Shown: positions 15,720-23,689 of the stretch, piece after piece | Layout of the letters: the number at the start of each line of letters is the position of its first letter | Position numbering within the stretch: the stretch's first letter is position 1 | Source of the DNA: a virus | Strand: one strand, 5' to 3' | Length of the DNA stretch: 34,780 nt | IMG/VR virus record: IMGVR_UViG_3300032516_000091 | Coordinates: 1 to 34,780 of that record | Translations under genes and position numbers: made by a program | Notes under the pieces: generated by a model | What the model was told of the DNA's origin: nothing | What the model saw: only the letters and a program-made list of their open reading frames with translations | Database searches by the model: none

Positions 15720-17035
15720 CGAAATCCCTGAAAATCTATTCAGACGCCGGCCTGACGGTAGAGTGCGCCACGTTCATCAAGGGCAACACCATCTACGTCA
15801 ACGGCGAAATCACGAGCCACGACGCCACGACTGACAGCACGGTTCTAATCCAGCTGCTCACGCTCGCGGACGCGGTCGTTGCCACGCTGCTCAATACAAC
15901 ATATTCATTCGCGGCCAACACGGTGACATCAATCACCACAATCAACGGCGCGGCCTTGTCCTACGTCCTGGCCAGCAACCCCGCGACATACAAGGTTCGA
16001 TTGACGGTCAGCGACGCGGAGCTGGACACGGGATATGACGAGGCGACGTTCGAGATAATCACGACGAAGGCGACGAAATGCACGATCTGGATTGAGGACA
16101 GCACCGGCAACGAGCAGGGAGCGTTCAAGCTGAACGACGTTGCGTACTGGAACGGGACGCTCAGACTGAACAAGACGCTGGCGGGAGTGACGGTATCGCT
16201 GAGCGTCACACTCCCGAAAGGCCAGTCGGTTAACATATCAAACACGACCTGGGACTTCACGGCGGACACGGACTACGACCTGATAGCGGACATATTCGCA
16301 ACGGCGAGCCAGACTCGTACATTGCTGACGGCAGGAGATTACCAGTGCTGGCTTGGGATTTCAAAGAGTAATTATTTGGAAGCGGTTAGCCAATATTGCT
16401 GGATAACTGTTCCCACCTTGCCGGACCTGCTGAGCAACCCCGCGATATCAGACGCCACAATCACCCAGGACGTTTCGGTAGATATTACGGCAACCCTGGC
16501 GGCGACGGTCAGCGAGGCCGTTGTAAAAATCAAGGACGCGGCGGGAGTGGTCATCTGCACCAAGAACATGAGCATCTCCGGGGGAGTGGGAACGGCAACG
16601 ATTGAGGGCTGGACGTTGCCGATTGGCACATATTCGGCGGGGCAGATTGAGATTTATGCTGCGGACACGGTCAACTATATCTTCGAGATGGACGAGAGTT
16701 TGTCTCTGGTAGTGAGCGCGGGCGGGAGCGGGTTTGAGAGCTGGTTCAGACAATCAATCACATTAGAACCGTTCTCAGCGCTGGACGATTACGGCGCGAA
16801 GACCTACGGCTCGCCGGTCGAGGTCGCGTGCAGGATCGCGCAGAAGGACAAGAAGGTCAGGTCGGCATCCGCCGAGGACATTATCAGCACCACTCAGATT
16901 TACATTTCTGGAGCGCAGACGGTGACCGTGAAGGACAGGATAACGCTCCCGGATAATACACAGCCGGTGATACTGGAGGTCAGGCCGGTCAAGGGTGCGA
17001 CAGGAACCGCAGTCATGAAGGTGATACTTACATGA
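15716..17035 (+). CDS. Ig-like protein with head-closure-like C-terminal domain, cassette copy 1
   Basis: This 439-aa protein starts at TTG 15716 inside a TTGA overlap. The first 330 residues are repeated beta-sandwich domains with many Thr, Val and Asp. The last 100 residues (DDYGAKTYGSP, KKVRSASAEDIISTTQIYI, VKDRITLPDNTQPVI) resemble head-closure/minor capsid 1 proteins, which seal the connector. The gene at 18144 is homologous over its whole length, so this is half of a duplicated two-gene unit. I infer a structural protein that carries or anchors the lectin protein. Confidence 0.7.
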   Translation: MTKSLKIYSDAGLTVECATFIKGNTIYVNGEITSHDATTDSTVLIQLLTLADAVVATLLNTTYSFAANTVTSITTINGAALSYVLASNPATYKVRLTVSDAELDTGYDEATFEIITTKATKCTIWIEDSTGNEQGAFKLNDVAYWNGTLRLNKTLAGVTVSLSVTLPKGQSVNISNTTWDFTADTDYDLIADIFATASQTRTLLTAGDYQCWLGISKSNYLEAVSQYCWITVPTLPDLLSNPAISDATITQDVSVDITATLAATVSEAVVKIKDAAGVVICTKNMSISGGVGTATIEGWTLPIGTYSAGQIEIYAADTVNYIFEMDESLSLVVSAGGSGFESWFRQSITLEPFSALDDYGAKTYGSPVEVACRIAQKDKKVRSASAEDIISTTQIYISGAQTVTVKDRITLPDNTQPVILEVRPVKGATGTAVMKVILT

Positions 17036-18147
17036 CGCTGATTGGCGGATCTACTGCGGCCTGGAACGCATGCACGAAATCGCAGCCGACCAGCCCGGAC
17101 GGGAACTACGAGGTCGAAACCATAACGGACAACCCTTCGATAACAGCAGATAAGTTGGTTCTGGCGAACAGACACGGTGACGGTTTTACTATTGATGATA
17201 ACGATGTTGAAACATGGAAATGGAATTTATTATTGGCTGGCAATCATGATTATTTTAGACTGGCTAATCAACGCCTCGAATATGATACTGGAATAACAGG
17301 AAATAACAACTCATATAGAAAAATGGAATTAGATAACTCAGGACAAGGCAACATAGATTTTCAGGCAAATAACACGATAACCCACCTTAAAACAGCGGGG
17401 TATTATTGCACTCAGCATTATTTTTGTATGAGTATAAAAATAGATGATAATAATTTTGTGAATCTTATACACGGATTGTATAATGGCATACCTCGTATAA
17501 TTGCATTTGTTTATAAAAACGGTGTTCAGGTATCCTTGGGTGTAGGGACGTATTCCCCGACAGCACGATTAAGAATCTATATAAGCGGAATAAATATTCA
17601 TTGTCAGTATGCCGATTATAACGGAACGAATTGGGTTACGATAACATCATATAATAATTTTCCTACGGGCAATAGGATTCCTTCTGCATGGGTTTATATG
17701 TATAACGGATGGAATTATGGAGAACAACGAATAACGGGATACATGGACACCCTATCGTTGCCTGTATTTACTCCGACAGCAGCGAGTTATCGAGCATCTG
17801 GGAACGTAACGAGCGGAAAGCAGGAACTCTCTGCGCCTGACAAATACTGTGCCAGTGTTAATTTCAATTTGAGTGGCGGGACGTCCGCATTGTGCATTGA
17901 CAAGGTTGAAATCTATGACGACGAGAAGACATTATTAACAACTGCGGATACCGACATAACAGAGAACAAAACACTATTAGCCTCGGATTTTGACAACGGG
18001 TTGCTGTGCACGACAGGAAAGGATTTCTATTTCAAGGTTTATTTCAAGGGTGATGGCACTGGCTCATGCGCTCTAAATTGGTTTGATTGGGCAGAGGCAT
18101 TATCTATCGAGCCTGTAAGATTTGACGGGGGTGTGTTTGTCGGGTGA
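17032..18147 (+). CDS. Lectin-like protein, cassette copy 2
   Basis: This 371-aa protein has a different N-terminal beta domain (about 50-240, with DNNFVNLIHGLYNG and YSPTARLRIYISGI) that reads as a jelly-roll fold, and a C-terminal domain homologous to the protein at 14547: both share SGN-x-TS, IDKVEIYDD or IDKIEVLDA, DFDNGL, and V-R/K-FDG near the end. The N-terminal domain is strongly AT-rich, while its flanks match neighbouring genes. It starts at ATGA 17032 and ends in the GTGA overlap at 18144. It probably gives a second binding specificity. Confidence 0.7.
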   Translation: MTLIGGSTAAWNACTKSQPTSPDGNYEVETITDNPSITADKLVLANRHGDGFTIDDNDVETWKWNLLLAGNHDYFRLANQRLEYDTGITGNNNSYRKMELDNSGQGNIDFQANNTITHLKTAGYYCTQHYFCMSIKIDDNNFVNLIHGLYNGIPRIIAFVYKNGVQVSLGVGTYSPTARLRIYISGINIHCQYADYNGTNWVTITSYNNFPTGNRIPSAWVYMYNGWNYGEQRITGYMDTLSLPVFTPTAASYRASGNVTSGKQELSAPDKYCASVNFNLSGGTSALCIDKVEIYDDEKTLLTTADTDITENKTLLASDFDNGLLCTTGKDFYFKVYFKGDGTGSCALNWFDWAEALSIEPVRFDGGVFVG

Positions 18148-19196
18148 CGGATGACATGGCCATATACTCGGACAATATCGGGACGTTGCCAGCGACAAGC
18201 ATAAAATTAGGAAACATATATTATATAAACGGAAAGATAACAATCAAAGAGGAACGGTCATATACATCTGTCACGATTGACGTTTGCAAAAGTGATGGCA
18301 CGTTCGTCGAGGAAATAATGAATAGCCTGTATGATTTCAGTGCCAACACCCCTGCAACCATACGCACGATCAACAACAACATCACAGCGACGTGTCCCCC
18401 TTTGGTTTTGAGCAAGGAAAAATATTCTCCGCAACGATATTATCTGCGATTGCGTGTTGCTGGCAACGGCGTTGAGACCACGCAGGCGTTTGAGAAATTC
18501 GTGGTCGAGCATTGCAACGTCCAGAACACGCACTATTACACGACCAATAACGCAGACGACCAAAAGATAACGAAGTACAATGCCGGCGACGTGGCCTATG
18601 TCGAGGGGTCGTTCTACACCGACGTTGGGATCGATGACGTCCAGGTCGTGATAACGATTACCGACCCCAACGCCATTGCGACAGAGGCATTGAACACGAC
18701 CTTTGACGCGGCTGCTGCCGATGACAACGACCTGCGGGACGACGTGAACGGCGGGACCGCGATAACGTACCAGCTCGGAACGGTCGGCGGGATGTATCAG
18801 ATCGCCGTCCAGGTCATAAGAGACGGCTGGGTGACCCCGGACACGAGCTATTCTTATTTCTACGTCCCGGAGCAGACGACCTTCGGCGAAGAAGCATGGT
18901 TCAACGAGACGATAGTTTACGAGCAATGGACTGGCGCGTATGGTGATTTCGGAAGCAAAACTTACGGCACACCGCAGAGCATTCCGGCGCGAATAAAGCA
19001 GTCCGAAAAGAAGGTCAAAATAGCCAACGGGGAAAAGGTGCTGAGCGTGGCGCAGATCCTTATCGGAGCGAGCGAGATTATTGTCTCGGCGAACGACAGG
19101 ATCACACTGCCGGACGCTACGCAGCCAGTAATTCTGACTGTCAAGGCGACGACCAACCCGGACGGCTCGAAGAGAATGCAGGAGGTGTTCACTTGA
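18144..19196 (+). CDS. Ig-like protein with head-closure-like domain, cassette copy 2
   Basis: This 350-aa protein is a diverged copy of the one at 15716. Both begin with an IYSD segment, then a GN-I/T-IY-(I/V)NG-K/E-IT strand, then Y-x-F-(S/A)-ANT and a TIN motif, and end with (F/Y)-G-(S/A)-KTYG-(T/S)-P, KKVK/KKVR and DRITLPD-(A/N)-TQPVIL. It is about 90 residues shorter, having one fewer beta-sandwich. GTG start in a GTGA overlap, TTGA at its end. One of the two copies may be the true head-closure protein and the other a decorative paralogue. Confidence 0.7.
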   Translation: MTDDMAIYSDNIGTLPATSIKLGNIYYINGKITIKEERSYTSVTIDVCKSDGTFVEEIMNSLYDFSANTPATIRTINNNITATCPPLVLSKEKYSPQRYYLRLRVAGNGVETTQAFEKFVVEHCNVQNTHYYTTNNADDQKITKYNAGDVAYVEGSFYTDVGIDDVQVVITITDPNAIATEALNTTFDAAAADDNDLRDDVNGGTAITYQLGTVGGMYQIAVQVIRDGWVTPDTSYSYFYVPEQTTFGEEAWFNETIVYEQWTGAYGDFGSKTYGTPQSIPARIKQSEKKVKIANGEKVLSVAQILIGASEIIVSANDRITLPDATQPVILTVKATTNPDGSKRMQEVFT

Positions 19197-19741
19197 TAAT
19201 CGAATGCGACGGCCCGGAGGACGTGGCAGCCAGGATAAAGGAATTTGCGGAGCGGTTCCCGGAATCGACAGCACAGGCACTATGGGAGGAATCGCAGATA
19301 ACGATGAATCGCTCTATGCGCCAGTGCCCGGTCGACTCTGGCCGATTAAGAGCAACCGGGCAGAACATGGTCTGGAACGGAGGAGACACGAGGGACCCGG
19401 AGGAGCTCGTGGCGATGAGAATAGAGGCGGGGGGCATAGAGGCAGAGCTCGGCTATTACACGGACTATGCAATCTACGTCCACGAGGACCTGACGAAGCA
19501 GCACGGCGTTGGGTTGCTGAAGGCCAATAAACTGTCACTCAGGACCGGCCTGCCGACGAAGAGGAATCTCAGGATCAAGGAATGGGGCGGGTACGAGGAT
19601 GCGCAGCAGAGGATGGCGCAGAGCGGCACCGGAATCACCAAGGCCAAGTTCCTGGAGGACCCGGTCAACGAGCGCGCCCCGATGTTCTTGCAACTGCTGA
19701 CAAGACGGATAAAAGCCTACGCTGGCATGTGGGGGCGATGA
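19193..19741 (+). CDS. Tail completion protein (HK97 gp10/minor capsid 2-like)
   Basis: This 182-aa protein starts at TTG 19193. It has the hallmarks of the gp10-like family: CPVDSGRLRATG (about 44-55), followed by a strand pair, YYTDYAIYVHED (about 85-96), a histidine- and glycine-containing loop, then KFLEDPVNE near the end. These proteins join head connector to tail. The neighbours (connector upstream, tail-terminator-like gene next, tail tube after) are in normal order. Confidence 0.75.
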   Translation: MIIECDGPEDVAARIKEFAERFPESTAQALWEESQITMNRSMRQCPVDSGRLRATGQNMVWNGGDTRDPEELVAMRIEAGGIEAELGYYTDYAIYVHEDLTKQHGVGLLKANKLSLRTGLPTKRNLRIKEWGGYEDAQQRMAQSGTGITKAKFLEDPVNERAPMFLQLLTRRIKAYAGMWGR

Positions 19742-19742
19742 T

Positions 19743-20132
19743 GTGCCGTTGCTGAATGACATCGGAGAAAAGCTCGAGGACGAGTCGATAGGAACGGTCG
19801 GAACAAACATTTTCTTGGGCTATATGCCAGACTCTCCGGACATTTGCATTGGACTGTTCATTTACGCGGGCGCGCCTCCGGACGAGGTCTCTGAGGACGT
19901 GGAGTACCCTGGGCTTCAGGTCCGGGTCAGAGGGGCGGCAGCCGGGTTCGAGGACGCTCTGGAGAAGGCGTACGATATTTTCAACGCGTTGCACGGCCTG
20001 ACGGACACCACGCTTACGGCAACGTATTATTACCGTATAAGCGCGAACCAGTCACCCGCGCAGATGGGCGTCGACGAGAAGGACAGGCCGGAGTTCGTTA
20101 TCAATTTCAGTGTTATGAAGGAGGTCGAATAA
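19743..20132 (+). CDS. Tail terminator (minor capsid 3-like)
   Basis: This 129-aa protein starts at GTG 19743 in a TGATG(TG) junction. It contains FLGYMPDSPDICIGLFIY (about 24-41), GLQVRVRG (about 57-64), a helix, and YYRISANQSPAQMGVDEKDR, matching the small alpha/beta tail-terminator proteins annotated as minor capsid protein 3. It would cap the tail tube and dock to the head. Confidence 0.7.
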   Translation: MPLLNDIGEKLEDESIGTVGTNIFLGYMPDSPDICIGLFIYAGAPPDEVSEDVEYPGLQVRVRGAAAGFEDALEKAYDIFNALHGLTDTTLTATYYYRISANQSPAQMGVDEKDRPEFVINFSVMKEVE

Positions 20133-20134
20133 AC

Positions 20135-21073
20135 ATGACAGGATATACAGCTGGAGAACTGAAGAGGATGTACTACGTGCCGGAAGTCACATACGGCACG
20201 ACACCGACTGCCGCGCTGACCTATGGCGGCGCGATACTACGCATGACACCGAAGGTAAACATGGCGATGGAACGACACTGGCTCGGGGACACGCAGGGAT
20301 ACACGCAGGTCACCAGGGGGCCGTACAAGGCTGGCTACGAGCTGGAATACTATGCCCATGTGGACAGCGGCGCATATTACTGGTACAACTTCGCGGCGGT
20401 CTACGGCCTCGGAGCCGCAGCTGCGTTCGCCGACCATCTGGGTTCGTTCACGACGCAGTTCATGAAGTATGTGAACCCGACATATTACTACGATTTCTAC
20501 AACGGCTGCAAGATAAATCAGCTCGACCTGTTGTTCAACAAACCGGGCCAGCCGATTGTGTTCAAGGCCGACGTGAAATCGCAGTTCCTGACCCTGGGCA
20601 CGTCCAAGACCATGACTGGGCTGCAGAACGGCGTGGTCGTGGGCGCGAACCCGACAGACATAGCCACGAACCTGCTGTGCAGGAATGGCATCAGCCAGAT
20701 AAACCTCGGCGCTGGCGGGCTGGTCAACTGGTACCCGAAGACCATGGCCCTATCAATTCCCAGGAATCTCGAACCTGTGGAGGGCGTGAAGCTGGGCGCG
20801 GACTCCGTGAACTATCCTCTTGAGGTCCTACAGCTTGACGAGGGACAAAGGGAGGTCACGCTTACTTGCGACATCAGGTATGGGAATACGACGTACAAGG
20901 CTGCGAAGCTGGCAGGAACCGCAATCACGGCGCTGACCATTCCTATTGGCAACCAGCTGATAACGCTGGCGAACGGTGATTTTGCGGCTGACGACTTTCC
21001 GGAGGAGCGCCAGGCGATCAGGGATGAACCGCTCAAGATGCACTTCAAGGCCCTGACGATTTCGACGCCGTGA
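20135..21073 (+). CDS. Major tail tube protein
   Basis: AAGGAGG precedes ATG 20135. The 312-aa protein begins with the characteristic tail-tube opening (YVPEVTYGTTPT, about 12-23), in which an adaptor-like Tyr-Gly-Thr-Thr motif precedes the beta-barrel. Further strands include YELEYYAHVDSG and TLTCDIRYGN. Its position after the completion proteins and before the chaperone and tape-measure-like genes is canonical. It is longer than many siphovirus tube proteins, perhaps with an extra surface domain. Confidence 0.78.
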   Translation: MTGYTAGELKRMYYVPEVTYGTTPTAALTYGGAILRMTPKVNMAMERHWLGDTQGYTQVTRGPYKAGYELEYYAHVDSGAYYWYNFAAVYGLGAAAAFADHLGSFTTQFMKYVNPTYYYDFYNGCKINQLDLLFNKPGQPIVFKADVKSQFLTLGTSKTMTGLQNGVVVGANPTDIATNLLCRNGISQINLGAGGLVNWYPKTMALSIPRNLEPVEGVKLGADSVNYPLEVLQLDEGQREVTLTCDIRYGNTTYKAAKLAGTAITALTIPIGNQLITLANGDFAADDFPEERQAIRDEPLKMHFKALTISTP

Positions 21074-21082
21074 GGTGAAAAC

Positions 21083-21721
21083 ATGGTTGAAGTTCCAAGA
21101 CCGCCAATAGAGATTTGCGACAAGGCCCCGACAGACCTGCGTCAAGTGCCGCTCCGGGAGATCATCCTGCAGCACAGGACGCGTTACAGGGTCAGGACGA
21201 CCCTCGGGGACATGATTTTCAAGCACATTGGCCGGTTGGAAAAAGACCAGATTTATTCCGCCCTGGCGTCCATGTGTCCCGAATACGAGCCGATGCGCCT
21301 GGAGTTCTCGGAGCTGTTCGAGAAATCGAGATACGAGAACGGGCTGACCGGCGAGGAAATGAAACGCATGCACGAGCTTGACAAGCTGCTGGAACCGTTC
21401 ACATACGAGTATTGTCTACCCTGTATAGTGTACCCGAAATTCGCCTCGGTGGAGGAATTGGAAGCATTTCTGACGATGCTCCCCAAGGCTGAGTCTGATG
21501 TCGCGCTTGACATGCTCGGCAGAATGCAAACGGACAGCGGGGTCGCGCTCTCTCCGGAGGGCGTGCTGCTGATTCAGGAGCTTAAGATACCCCTGCCAGC
21601 GGACCTGACCATCGAGACCATCACAGCGGAGCAGGCGCAGGCGTTCATCGAGGGTGCGAAGGAACTGGGAGAGCAGGCCATGGCAGTGATAAAAGGAGCG
21701 ATGAAATCCAATGCCCCTTGA
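21083..21721 (+). CDS. Tail assembly chaperone-like protein (212 aa)
   Basis: This helical 212-aa protein lies between tail tube and tape-measure-like genes, where siphoviruses encode their tail assembly chaperone. It contains a CPEYEP turn and acidic helices (ELFEKSRYENGLTGEEMKRM), and ends with a long helix. I do not see the frameshifted second chaperone that many phages make. It overlaps the next gene by 11 bases. The assignment rests on position and composition. Confidence 0.5.
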   Translation: MVEVPRPPIEICDKAPTDLRQVPLREIILQHRTRYRVRTTLGDMIFKHIGRLEKDQIYSALASMCPEYEPMRLEFSELFEKSRYENGLTGEEMKRMHELDKLLEPFTYEYCLPCIVYPKFASVEELEAFLTMLPKAESDVALDMLGRMQTDSGVALSPEGVLLIQELKIPLPADLTIETITAEQAQAFIEGAKELGEQAMAVIKGAMKSNAP

Positions 21722-22232
21722 GATTGGCGGGAAGGATTACGGAGCAGTGACGGAGGACTACTCGACCAAGCTCTACGAGGTCGGTGACAGTCTCTCCGCC
21801 CATACGCAGCTCGACGTCGGCGGGCAGGTGCAGTTCACCAGGGCGATGCGGAACCCGATTGGCACGGTCATATTCCCAGCGCGGCAGATACTGTCAGGCC
21901 TGGGCGTGAGTTTGGATAATTCCTCTCGGGCCCTGCGCGCAATCAACATTGCAGTGCATTTAGACGCAGGGATGATGGGCATGTATGTGGTCGCGCGCGC
22001 GACCGTTCTCACGCAGACGGCGCGGGAAACCACCTTGGCGGCCATAGAAACGGCTATACAGGCAGCCTTGCAGAACTGGGGGGGAATCGCCCTTGCAGCC
22101 ACGGCAGCGGCATCGGTAGCCGCAGGGTTCGCAGTGGGCTCCATGCACATAGGCGGTGGGGACATGAGCAACCCGACCATAAGGAGGACTTCATTTTCAG
22201 AAATGAAATATGCGGTCAGGGAGGGCAGTTAA
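21711..22232 (+). CDS. Tail protein with hydrophobic C-terminal helix (173 aa)
   Basis: The N-terminal 100 residues are beta-rich (GGQVQFTRAMRNPIGTVIF). A long helix follows, with a hydrophobic alanine-rich stretch (GIALAATAAASVAAGFAVG, about 126-144) able to cross a membrane. It overlaps the upstream gene and is joined to the next by TAATG at 22230. Together with the following gene it occupies the slot of the tape-measure protein. Membrane-active tape-measure parts that help DNA entry are known in siphoviruses. Confidence 0.5.
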   Translation: MPLEIGGKDYGAVTEDYSTKLYEVGDSLSAHTQLDVGGQVQFTRAMRNPIGTVIFPARQILSGLGVSLDNSSRALRAINIAVHLDAGMMGMYVVARATVLTQTARETTLAAIETAIQAALQNWGGIALAATAAASVAAGFAVGSMHIGGGDMSNPTIRRTSFSEMKYAVREGS

Positions 22233-22798
22233 TGGAAGAAAGTGTAACCTTCACATATAGGGTTCAAGATAATATCAGCAAGCCGTCAAACGAGGCCGCG
22301 GATGCGCAACGGCAACTGGGCGCGCAGACGGAGGACACGACGCGAAAGACGGACTCGCAGAGAATATCGTTCATGACGCAGATCGTGGCAGTGACCGCGC
22401 TGCATAGAGGGCTGAGCAACATAAACTCAGGATTGCAGGAGCTCGGCATTCTCAGCGGCGGAGCTGCGGTGTTCATGAACAAACTGAACTCGATAGTTCA
22501 GGTCACAGCCGGCGGGTTCCAGCTTTTCAAGGGCGCTGCGCAAATAGTGAACATGCTCACGAAGGCAGAGATAGGCCTGGCAACCGTGAGAACATACAAC
22601 GCGGTACTATCGAATCCCGCACGGGTCGCGGTGGCGGCGGCGGGTCTGGCGGTCGCTGGCGGCGTTGCTGGCTACCTGATGGGCGGCGCGAACAAGGGCA
22701 CCACTGTCAATCAGCAAGTGAACTTCAGCGGGCAAATGTCACAGACTGACCAGCGGAGCATTCAGAGAGATTCGATGGAAGTAATGGGAGGCGGGTAG
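22232..22798 (+). CDS. Very short tape-measure-like protein (188 aa)
   Basis: The N-terminal half is a Gln-, Ala- and Thr-rich coiled coil (NEAADAQRQLGAQ, RISFMTQIVAVTALHRGLSN), and the C-terminal half has two hydrophobic helices, the second being VAVAAAGLAVAGGVAGYLMGG (about 131-150). This is the layout of a tape-measure protein but at roughly a quarter of the usual length. Position before a Dit-like protein and the hub supports the call. If it does set tail length, the tail would be very short. Confidence 0.5.
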   Translation: MEESVTFTYRVQDNISKPSNEAADAQRQLGAQTEDTTRKTDSQRISFMTQIVAVTALHRGLSNINSGLQELGILSGGAAVFMNKLNSIVQVTAGGFQLFKGAAQIVNMLTKAEIGLATVRTYNAVLSNPARVAVAAAGLAVAGGVAGYLMGGANKGTTVNQQVNFSGQMSQTDQRSIQRDSMEVMGGG

Positions 22799-22800
22799 AT

Positions 22801-23559
22801 TTGGCGACGATTAACAGCACGCAGGCAGGGAACTGGACGACGGGCGCAACCTGGGTTGGTGGAGTGGCTCCAGGAGCGCCTGATATCGGCGCGTGCAAGC
22901 ATGCCGTCATTGTGAACCAGGCAATAACGATTCTTGGATTCCAGATTGACGGCGGGTCCTTGGCGATAAACCATGACATCACGTTCAGCGACGCTGCAGG
23001 CGCGGGCTTTTCAATCAAGGCCACGACGCTTGGGGCTATAACCTCTAACGGCACGGCTGCAGCTCCGAGGCAGTTAAAGAGTGCGTCGACGTCACCGACG
23101 AATCCCTGGACGATAACATACTATTGCCAGGCCACGATTCCGGATGACCGGTCGATTGACTTCTCGTTCTGCGAGTTCATTGGCAACCTGTGGTACCTGG
23201 GCAACAGCTCGAATTACATTAATTTCAACGCCAGCGGGACGACATCGCCGTTCATCACGATCACGCCGCCGTTCGGGCGCGCTCCGATACTCGACAACAT
23301 CAAAATCGAAGGCAGGATGCGGTCCCGAATATACCAGAGCGGATGCTGGGCCGGAGCCCTGCCGGTGACCGGGAGGGCGCCCTGGAGCTCGTACATGTGG
23401 CAGACTCTCCTGGACCTGATGGAGAGCAAGGAACGGTTCGCGTTCTTCAGCAAGTACGTTCACATACCTCATTGCAGGTTCGAGCAGGAACCGCGGTTCA
23501 AGCCGCAGGCCGGGTCCCTGTACTTCGGGTTTGACCTGGCGCTGATAGAGGATGCGTGA
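22801..23559 (+). CDS. Distal tail-like protein with N-terminal beta-helix domain (252 aa)
   Basis: TTG start at 22801. Residues about 1-135 begin with STQAGNWTTGATWVGGVAPG, a pattern I associate with G8/beta-helix-type adhesins and tail fibres. The C-terminal 60 residues (LLDLMESKERFAFFSKYVHI, RFEQEPRF, GSLYFGFDLALIED) look like a distal tail (Dit) type domain. The Dit ring joins tail tube to hub, and it lies just before the hub gene, so this fits. Beta-helix naming is tentative. Confidence 0.5.
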   Translation: MATINSTQAGNWTTGATWVGGVAPGAPDIGACKHAVIVNQAITILGFQIDGGSLAINHDITFSDAAGAGFSIKATTLGAITSNGTAAAPRQLKSASTSPTNPWTITYYCQATIPDDRSIDFSFCEFIGNLWYLGNSSNYINFNASGTTSPFITITPPFGRAPILDNIKIEGRMRSRIYQSGCWAGALPVTGRAPWSSYMWQTLLDLMESKERFAFFSKYVHIPHCRFEQEPRFKPQAGSLYFGFDLALIEDA

Positions 23560-23563
23560 GAAC

Positions 23564-23689
23564 ATGGCTGAGACCCCGAAGTGCTTTGGGAACTATGACA
23601 TACTGAACAATTACAAATGCGTTATTTGTCCAGGGGACACGAGGCTCAACTGCGTCGCGGAGAAGCGCAGGAAACGGGAGGGAATATAA
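23564..23689 (+). CDS. Mini cysteine-rich protein between tail genes (41 aa)
   Basis: This short gene (MAETPKCFGNYDILNNYK..., 41 aa) has four cysteines in a CFGNYD, CVIC, NC arrangement that should bind one zinc. It fits exactly between two tail genes: its stop at 23687-23689 is directly followed by the TTG of the hub gene, and its 3' end supplies the hub's GGAGG. Similar C-F-G-x-Y-D small proteins are frequent in phages. Role unknown. Confidence 0.6.
   Translation: MAETPKCFGNYDILNNYKCVICPGDTRLNCVAEKRRKREGI

Noticed and set aside
14547-18147. Diversity-generating retroelement acting on the lectin domains
   Set aside because: No reverse transcriptase and no template repeat are present in the complete genome.
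18258-19280. 340-residue minus-strand open frame
   Set aside because: It lies antisense to a gene with clear homology to the one at 15716; its arginine-rich product is an artefact of codon composition.
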